The translations under genes and the position numbers were made by a program. Positions 41,868-48,644 of a stretch of DNA of 48,644 bases are shown here, piece by piece; the stretch's first letter is position 1; each line of letters opens with the position of its first letter. The notes under the pieces were generated by a model. That model did not search any database. It had not been told where the DNA came from and saw only the letters and a list, made by a program, of their open reading frames with translations. Origin of the DNA: Cercophora sp. LCS_1 (taxonomy: Eukaryota; Ascomycota; Sordariomycetes; Sordariales; Lasiosphaeriaceae); contig JAPZLL010000079.1 of NCBI GenBank assembly GCA_036250225.1, positions 1-48,644 on the forward strand, given 5' to 3'.

Positions 41868-42755
41868 ATTATTATACTCGAGCATGTTCTTTTCTGTCTT
41901 GGTGTTCATTTCCAACATCCGAGGGCCATCGGACGAAGAACCATGTTATAGGTGCTGCCTAGGGCACTAGCCTTGGGCGAGTGCGGCCTGCCTATATCTT
42001 CCAGCCGGGCTTTTCTTCCTCCCTTTCTTCCACCACCACTAATACGCACTATTTCTGCTGTGTCTCCCGCAAGTCATGACGCTAGATCCAGTCTAGCATG
42101 ATAGCGCCGGGGCTTACAAAGGAGTCTGGGGAACTCTGGGATAGTGGCGTGAACTAACCACCAACGCAAAATCCTAATACCACTACGCGGGTAATCAACA
42201 GGGGTGACGGACTAGCCTGACGTCACACAAGAGCCCTCCTCGCGATAAAACACATACTTATTAGTCGACTAGCGCAGGCGGCACATTTGTGACAAAATCC
42301 GATGTTTTTTGATGGGAGCGAGCTGCAAGTTGTCGACTTTGGCTCTCGACAGCGAAAACAATTGCTCAATTGATTGAAGTTGTCGTGGTTGTGTTCAAAA
42401 ACCAGTGTGGGGATTTCCGACCGTTACCCCTCCTTCTGGATGGCCGGCACCAGCCTCTGGCGGCTTACCCAGCCACGAACACGGCTTATTCCGTCGCCCG
42501 TTGACAGAAGGTCCCAGATGTTCTCTCCTGATTCGACCCTTGGCTAAAACGGGTCGCTCGTTTGCACGGGCCACCCATTCTCTGGTACTCAAGTGATGTC
42601 AGTCAAACGAAGGGGAGCAGATCTGGACTCAAGTCATGGATGATCATGGTACGAGGGGTGTGTCTGGGAGTCCCGAGAATATCGATTGTTGGATATCTAG
42701 AAAGCTATGTTTTCAAATTCCTGAAGGTGCCAGCGTGGACCCCCAACAGTCCAAG
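41868..42755. other. Gene-free region between module copies
   Basis: About 890 bp with no supported gene. A search by eye for the missing 5' exons of the copy A CorA-like gene (signature FNATSVSEVKNSAQLNRYIL in copy B) found nothing. A short palindromic stretch near 42078-42104 (ACGCTAGA...TCTAGCAT) is present. Confidence 0.4.
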
Positions 42756-43739
42756 CTACCAAAACATCTTGGTCAGGGCGTTTATCATCTTAGCCTTCGA
42801 ACGGAAGTGTCAGCAATTACTCCACCGTTGACAAGGATACTACAAGTGGGTTTGAATGAGACCGCGACTTACAATCATACTGTCCATTTTATTCAGTTTT
42901 TTTTGTTGGATTTCCAGCCTTTTTTCCAACTCCTTGGTTTCCCGTTTCCAATTGCTTTCTGAATCCCTCTTCCACTCCTCGTACCTGAACCTCTCGTTGA
43001 CATCCTTCGACTTCTTCCATTCCTTTGGAGGATGCTTTTTCTTGTGATCCTGGAGCAGTTTCCACGTGAGGTCCATGTCTTCTTCAATTTGCGCTCTGAG
43101 CTCCTCGCCTAACGGTGTGACCAACTCCTTGCTGAGAATGGTGGCGGCCTTCGGTCCCTCTTTACACCTGGCAGTGTTGTTGATGATAAGTTGAATGATT
43201 CGGTGTGCCGACTTTGCTGTATTGTCGTGAGTCGTGATAGTAGCGCCCTTGTTACGAAACTTGACCCATGGCCCCTTTTCGCCCGCTCGCCCGTGTAAGA
43301 GGTCGTTGAACTCTTCATGCTCAAGGTGCTCCCACATGGTAGCTGCAATGACGACACGGTTGTAGGCATCCTCGCCAAGAATGCTCTCGAGTATACGTGA
43401 TCGCTTCCGCTCATTTTTGCTGACGACAGCGTGTGTGGCGGGATGCAAGAGAATGAGGCCGTCGAGAGAGCGGTGCTGTGTGACGTATCCTCTCTGTCCC
43501 AACCAGCCTGCAATGTCGCGGAGGATCTCCAAGTCGCTGCGTTTGTCATCGTCGAATCCGGGCGTGTCGATAAGAACGATCTCCTGGTCCCCCAATTTGA
43601 ACTTGACAGCCAAGGGGTCCTGAGTGCAGGGATCCACTCCATGGCCGATCCTGACATCTTTGCCAGAGGCGATGGACGCGAATGTCGATTTGCCTGCGCC
43701 AGTGACGCCCAACAGCACGATGGTGATCGGTTGCGTCAT
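42756..43739 (-). CDS. Long AIG1/GIMAP-like P-loop GTPase, copy B, 301 aa
   Basis: Exons are 43739-42873 and 42794-42756. The intron (GTAAGT, branch TTGCTGAC, TTCGAAG) sits at the same codon as in copy A, after MDSMI (MDSII in copy A), and exon 2 encodes AKMINALTKMFW. G1 is ITIVLLGVTGAGKSTFASIA, G3 is EIVLIDTPGFDDD, followed by RVVIAATMWEHL and TITTHDNTAKSAHRIIQLI. The coiled coil begins near ESNWKRETKELEKRLEIQQ. It lacks four or five residues after MTQP compared with copy A; otherwise the G domains are highly similar. The conserved amphipathic end with a terminal FW suggests that the tail contacts a partner or membrane. It is divergent from the short GTPase at 44355. Confidence 0.92.
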
Positions 43740-44354
43740 GGCTGGAGGCCAAGGGAGGGAGGGAACCTAATCCAAAAGAAAGGGAGGTTGAATCAACAAG
43801 AATAGTAGATGCAAACGGCGATGGGTCAAAATGTGAGCTCACGGCAATGCCAACACAGAAATTCTAGTGTTTGTTTGGTGCTTGTTTGGCGTTGGCGATA
43901 TGTGTGTTGATCTCATGTTGGCAGACACGTTGGGTTGCGACTCGGGGCCCGATGACGGGGATTTGCGATATGCCGCTTGTTGTTCCCTGGCCATACAGAC
44001 CCGCATCTTCGGGTAGGGCTTATCCGTCGGGCATCCTGCAACTTAGACCTGGTTCCGATTGGTGGGCTTTGAACACGCGCTTCGACTCAAGACTGACACG
44101 TTTTGAATTTTGCAGCGTGGCGCGCTACCCGTAGCCAATGAGATAGGCGTCGGATGGAACGCCCTGCCAATGAAGTCGTGCATCAAAGCAAGGTCCTTCG
44201 ACCTCACGATGGACGTTGGGCACGAGTACAAATCAGGCACATTCCCTCTGGTTGTAGAATCTTCGACTTGTAGTTCGTGAATGGCTCATCACGCAAAGTC
44301 ATCTGTCTTTTCGCAGACAAAAAAGTTCCTCACGTTCCCAGTCACCGAGTGATC
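43740..44354. promoter_or_regulatory. Bidirectional promoter, copy B
   Basis: This 615-bp region matches the copy A promoter in patches: around 43899-43966 (GTTGGGTTGCGACTCGGGGC, CCCGATGACGGGG) and at 44213-44248 (TTGGGCACGAGTACAAATC, GGCACATT), with a CCAATGAAG box at 44167. Order and spacing to the start codons are alike in both copies. Confidence 0.6.
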
Positions 44355-45080
44355 ATGGCGGGAGGGGAAATTATCATCCTCCTCATTGGTCCCACGGGTT
44401 CCGGAAAAACATCCTTCGCCAAATATGCTGGGTGCAAAGTAGTAGATCGCTCTCGTACGTCTGCGTGCTGAAGTGGAACCGTTGCGTATAACCAAGACTG
44501 ACGCCGCCAAGGCACAACGGAGTGCAGAGACTACCATACCAACGTCAAGGGGAGAGACTTTTGGATTATCGACACTCCAGGATTAGACGATCTCCCAGCA
44601 GGAAACCTTGCCATCCTCAAAGACCTTGCACAGACGCTGAACAAGCTGGGCCCACTCAAGGTTCGCGGGGCCATCTTCTTCCATCGAATCACAGACGGCA
44701 GGTTTGGAGGTTCCGCCCGAACGCACCTCGAAATCTTTAAGCAAATTTGCGGCCAAAGCTTTAGCCACCAAGCTGTCTTCGTCACAACCATGTGGAACAA
44801 GACAGGTCCGGGGCGAAGCAGGTATGAGGCCATCAGCCAAGAACTGGAGACGAAGTATTTTCGTCTGACCCCCGAATATACGAAGGTCCTTCAATTCGAA
44901 AACGATGAGAGCAGTGCCCAAAAGGTTCTGGAGTTCCTTGCGGGTGCTCCTGCCAAGGGACAGTTGCTGCTAGGCGATGAGGTGAAACGTGTTGGGTCGA
45001 GTTTGAGTGGTGTGCGGAAAACCTCGGCGGGGAAAGCAATAACGAAAGCTTCTGGCAGTGGGGGTTGTGTCATTCTGTAG
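44355..45080 (+). CDS. Short prenylated P-loop GTPase, copy B, 222 aa
   Basis: Exons are 44355-44454 and 44512-45080; the intron has GTACGT, branch GACTGAC and GCCAAG. G1 is LLIGPTGSGKTSFAKYAGC, RTTEC follows the splice, G3 is DFWIIDTPGLDD, and the body has VRGAIFFHRITDGRFGGSAR and QAVFVTTMWNKTG. It then reads KRVGSSLSGVRKTSAGKA, shared nearly word for word with copy A, and ends SGSGGCVIL, the same CVIL CaaX box. Copy A and copy B differ mostly in the region before this tail, so the tail is under stronger constraint. Predicted to be a lipid-anchored partner of the long GTPase. A solo LTR lies 143 bp downstream. Confidence 0.93.
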
Positions 45081-45223
45081 ACAGCTGGTATATGGGGAGG
45101 GGCGCACAGTAGACGGTACTAGGAGCTGGGTTCCGCTGACGTTTTATATCTTAGTCGTCGAAAGCAATACAAAGTTCCGAGTTCTACTTAGAACATGAGC
45201 CGCCGTTTGACTTCATTTGTTTT

Positions 45224-45664
45224 TGTTAAAACAGGGTATGCTACCCACAGGGCTCGTAGTACGTAGCCAGGCAGCTTACAGTGGGTTTACCCACTGTAAT
45301 ACGCAGCGGAAGACTTGTGCGGAAGCAAAGAGTGACTGAGGGTCAATTGACTATTGCTTGCTTAAGTCAACTATTTACAAAGGAAAGAAGGCCTATATTT
45401 ATAGGCACAGAAGGCCTGGGGGCCTTCTGTTCCAGAGGGTTCTGTGGGCCAAACACTGACGTAACACACTGGCAATCTAGAAGATTCGGTGGGCCACAGA
45501 ACCTCGTATTCTGTGTGTGGCTTCCATGGTGTGGCAGCCACTGTGGCTAGGTGCCTTGGCACCCCCACAATAGTGGTGGCTAGTGCAACCATCACCACCA
45601 CTGCTGCTTTGCAGCAGTGCTGTTGGCCACCAGTTACAGGGCACTGGTAGCTATTAATTCAACA
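45224..45664. mobile_element. Solo LTR, 441 bp, with GTTTT target duplication
   Basis: The element begins TGTTAAAACAGGG and ends AATTCAACA, i.e. TGTT...AACA ends as in LTR retrotransposons. The flanking five bases are GTTTT on both sides (45219-45223 and 45665-45669). No internal retrotransposon sequence accompanies it, so it is a solo LTR left by recombination. It contains several small palindromes, e.g. TTACAGTGGG...CCCACTGTAA near 45276 and CAGAAGGCC...GGCCTTCTG near 45408. Confidence 0.85.
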
Positions 45665-45886
45665 GTTTTTTTTCTTTTTGCCCAGGTGCACATCAAGGGA
45701 TAGTATAGCAGTGATACATGCCATCGGAAACAACCGGCTCCATGTTACTCGCAAACGATAAATGGAATAAATAAATGTCGGACTTTATGAGCGCCTAACA
45801 ACCGCTTTGACCATCCCAACTCTTCTCAGCTTCGCAATGAAACCGACGATGGGAGTAACTCAACCCTCCATCACCACAGCAGTATC

Positions 45887-48035
45887 CTAACGTCCCCCCC
45901 TTCTCCCCCGAGCAATTGGACGAATGAAATCTAACAGGGGCCTGAAATCTAACCTAGCGCGGACACGTCTAGGATTGTCTCCCAAGGCGGGACCGCGTGC
46001 AACCCACATAGAGAGCCCCGAGAAGAGGTAGGTGACTCCTGTGACAAGCACGACTGTAACAGCGGACCATGTGACTTGTTTTGGATCCTGCCAGTCAAAG
46101 AGACCTAATGCGAACAAGGACTTGGAAAAGAGGGATCTAGTTAGATGCTGTTGACCTGCCGGGGGTGAAACGTACTGTCATGAAGCTCAGTGGTAGATAG
46201 AAGATGGTAACCGTAGTAAAAACCAAGATGTAGCGGTTCAACTGTGCCGAGTTCTTGACCTCGCTGACAGATGTTGCATTGAATAGCTGTCAACATGGTT
46301 CGGTTAGCAGGGGCATAAAAGAGGCATCAAAGAGGTCGCAGAACTCACCCCATCCCTTAGGCTCTCAGCTTCTTCCTGCTTTGCGGCAATCCGTGCAATC
46401 AGAGCGGTTCCAATACGCTTCTGCTCAGACATTACGGTTTCCCAATTCTGCTTGAACATTGCAATGGCCGCAGCACGGCTCTCCTTGTTGGATGCTGTGG
46501 GTAGAAAATTGGCCCTTTGATCGGAAGCTCTCGACAGATAGAGTTGTTCCATGTCCTCGACAGTCCGACGAAGGTCGTCCATGCTCTCGCGTATCCATTC
46601 CGCAGCCGTCCTGAGGATCTGCAAGATGGTGAAGTAGAACTTGGAAAGTTGCAAGTCGTTTCCGTCGATCATGGCCTCCAGTTGATGGGCTGGTGAGAGA
46701 ATGCTCTCGAGCTGCCGAATGGTAAGTACCTAGGTGGTTTACCCAACAGAGAAATAATGAGAAATAGGGCAGAAAGGAGAGATAAGTGCGCCGCTCTAAG
46801 ATAGTCAACTCACATCGTTATTCAGGGCCTTCCCGATTTCGTCGATCAGGTTCGACCACTGTGTTTCCCACTGTGGAAGTAATGAATGAATCCTGAAGGC
46901 AAATGCCGCCACCCCTGTTGCGCGGATCGACGGATGTATACCCGCAGTGTCCCACTCATCCCTACTCGACAGCTTTTTGAGGGTTTCTAGGTGGCTTGCC
47001 GTTACGCTGTCGGCGATTGTCACGAGTGTGAAGACCGGTAAATCCAATTTCCATGTCGTCTTCAGTCCAACGGAGTAGCGAAGCTCATAGATGCCCGGGC
47101 CTGCGTCGCTGGTCTTCCTGTGCCTATTGCTTGGTAGAGGTCCCGAGACTCGTTTCACACTGCGGCCGGGAGGCCTCAGCCACCAAGTCGGTGCAGTGAA
47201 GGCTCGCATGTGATACTGAAAGACGACGTCTTCCGATCCGTTAAACCTCTCTGAGCCTGACCATCGGTGGTCTGAACTGCCCCATAGGTTGCGACTTGAT
47301 TCCCATTTACTCCTGAAGTGCGCCAGAAAACATTTGGCCAGCCCCTGTCTTGACAGGCTGAGGGGTCCTGGCTTGTCCAGATCTGCATCGCGGCAAAGTT
47401 GGAGGGCGGCGATGGAAAACAGGGTGTCATCGCAAACCCCGTTCAGCCCAAACTTCCTGTAAGGCAACTTTCAGTACCATCCAGGACTTCATCTTCGGGC
47501 GCTAGTGTGGGGCGAGCCGCACTCACCATTCTCTGCCGAACCGGTGACCAGCCCAAGGAGACCCAGGCAACACCGAGTCGTCAACTGGAATTGACTCCTA
47601 AAAGTTAGTGTGACCACTGACGGAACGACAGGGGGAACCTACAATGTGCTCTTTGATCTCCCTGTGGGTTCCCGCACTTTCGTGTCGACGTTCAAGATGA
47701 CTGTCACTGAGGGAAGTGAGCTCCGACCCCAGCCTGCAAACGTAGCCGTCTTCGTCATAGCCAAACTCATCAAAGTCGACGTAAGCGCCCCTAAGACGAG
47801 TAGGCGGGTCAATTTTCCACACAAGGTTCGGTGTCCCAGGACCACCACTTGTTCGCTCCACGATCGGCTTCGACCATTGAAACGGGGAGAATATTTCCTC
47901 CCAGTCTGGTGAAGAGGAGGTGGATGCTTCCGGAAGCTGTCGAACCTGGTAGTCTTCTGTCTCACCCTTGTCGTAATGCACAACTCCCGCATCATAGCTG
48001 ACTGTAGTACCGTTGGGACTCGTGTTGCTGGGCAT
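45887..48035 (-). CDS. CorA-like membrane protein, 610 aa
   Basis: Six exons fit in phase (48035-47643, 47597-47527, 47456-46814, 46729-46349, 46286-46176, 46120-45887). The ATG at 48035 has a good context (ACACCACCATGC); the frame is open further upstream. The N-terminal two thirds are soluble; VFQYHMRAFTAPTWWLRPPG and KLDLPVFTLVTIADSVTASH are typical of fungal CorA-like proteins. A long helical region follows (SKFYFTILQILRTAAEWIRE, SLRDGLFNATSVSEV). The last two exons encode QLNRYILVFTTVTIFYLPLS then FMTSLFALGLFDW (helix 1) and VTWSAVTVVLVTGVTYLFSG (helix 2), the CorA stalk-and-pore layout. The Gly-Met-Asn motif of true Mg transporters is not present at the loop, so transport is uncertain. 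A basic tail (RPIARGRRGGR) ends the protein. It is the third gene of module copy B. Confidence 0.88.
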
Positions 48036-48644
48036 GGTGGTGTTGGGATGAGGAAGGTTGAAAAGATAATTGTCGAAGCAAGGATCATAAAAGCCTAAGA
48101 GGATCCCATCACAGGTTTTTAAGTCTTTTCTTTCCAAAACCCAACCACATACCTTGCCCAAGTCAGGCTCGAAGCCCAATTTGATGCCCAGGCTGCCTGC
48201 TTGAAGAGTTTGTTGTACCAATCAAATGAATGCCTGTCACGAAGAAATGCATTTTGGTGAGGGGCTTATACAGATGCGTCATGCACGCTAAACACGACAG
48301 TTACCAGTCGTTTTCCCTCGCGCGCAAAACAGCCAAAAATTCGCGGCGTGCATCGGTAAGGTAGCGTTTCCGTTGGGCACCGGTGCTTGATTCCGGAAGT
48401 TCCCAAACGTAGGATGAATAACATGGACATATTAAAATGATTAGCGCACTAGACGGATGTAAAATACGCCATGCACTCGATTTCCTGGAATATATCTGTT
48501 CATTCCTAGAACTATTGATCTGGTGATGAACAACACACACACACACACAGAACCCAGTGGTCGGCCTTCCAGGCCGACCTATGGGCAGGCCTTCCTCTGA
48601 TCGGAGGTAGGCATATGGACGACGACGATAACAACGTAGGAAGA
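48036..48644. other. Right edge, upstream of the CorA-like gene
   Basis: About 600 bp holding the presumed promoter and 5' UTR of the CorA-like gene. A CA microsatellite lies at 48531-48549. An open frame on the minus strand at 48301-48546 has no recognisable domain. Confidence 0.45.

Noticed and set aside
41371..41970. 199-codon frame in and beyond the TIR element
   Set aside because: It crosses the right end of the element and includes the PLPLPLPL run from the hexamer repeat, so it is a chance frame and not a transposase.
45240..45660. Cluster of small palindromes as an RNA gene or regulatory array
   Set aside because: All lie inside a TG...CA element with a 5-bp target duplication, so a solo LTR explains them.
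1..48644. CRISPR arrays, bacterial operons, tRNA and rRNA genes
   Set aside because: None was seen. The window is fungal nuclear DNA, and I found no cloverleaf with a matching T-loop by eye, though a tRNA could be missed without a scan.

Overview
The window is nuclear DNA of a filamentous ascomycete (Pezizomycotina, probably a Sordariomycete; genus not determinable here). The evidence is short GT-AG introns of about 50-80 nt with CTGAC/CTAAC branch sites, intron-rich genes on both strands without operons, and typical families: HET domain, NACHT NLR-type, F-box, 2EXR-like, BTB, P450, GMC oxidoreductase and CorA-like. I placed exon boundaries by hand from splice signals and reading frame; none is confirmed by transcripts.

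Region 1 (1-10.4 kb): a 2EXR/F-box-like gene with an uncertain 5' end, then two large multi-exon genes transcribed divergently, a 1261-aa protein (1829-5970, minus) and a 711-aa protein (6995-9658, plus). Their shared ~1 kb promoter carries a 194-bp tandem duplication. A decayed 2EXR-like fragment follows. Region 2 (10.4-16 kb): a HET-domain gene, a hypothetical gene with a frame break, an ankyrin-like gene with a frame break at a T7 run, and a glutathione S-transferase. Region 3 (16.5-26.1 kb): an F-box protein, a cytochrome P450, a 1088-aa NACHT NTPase with an ankyrin-like C-terminus, and a BTB protein. Region 4 (26.3-31.2 kb): a disordered protein interrupted by one in-frame stop, a 5'-truncated and frameshifted GMC oxidoreductase pseudogene, an inosine/xanthosine triphosphatase, and a small disordered protein. 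Region 5 (31.8-38 kb): a second, larger HET-domain protein and a multi-pass membrane protein with a damaged or unresolved 5' end.

Region 6 (38.2-48.0 kb) is the most striking part. A module of three genes occurs twice in the same order and orientation: a long AIG1/GIMAP-like P-loop GTPase with a coiled coil (minus), a divergently transcribed short P-loop GTPase ending in a CVIL prenylation box (plus), and a CorA-like membrane protein (minus). Both copies share intron positions, a spliced-in C-terminal exon ending FW in the long GTPase, and conserved blocks in the two-way promoter. In copy A the CorA-like gene is reduced to a 3' relic next to a 797-bp element with 84-bp perfect terminal inverted repeats. 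In copy B a 441-bp solo LTR with a 5-bp target duplication sits between the short GTPase and an intact 610-aa CorA-like gene. The arrangement suggests a co-regulated pair of GTPases, one membrane-anchored by a lipid and one soluble, perhaps working with a membrane protein. The window is also rich in incompatibility/innate-immunity-type genes (two HET, one NACHT), so a defence or self-recognition role is a reasonable but unproven guess.
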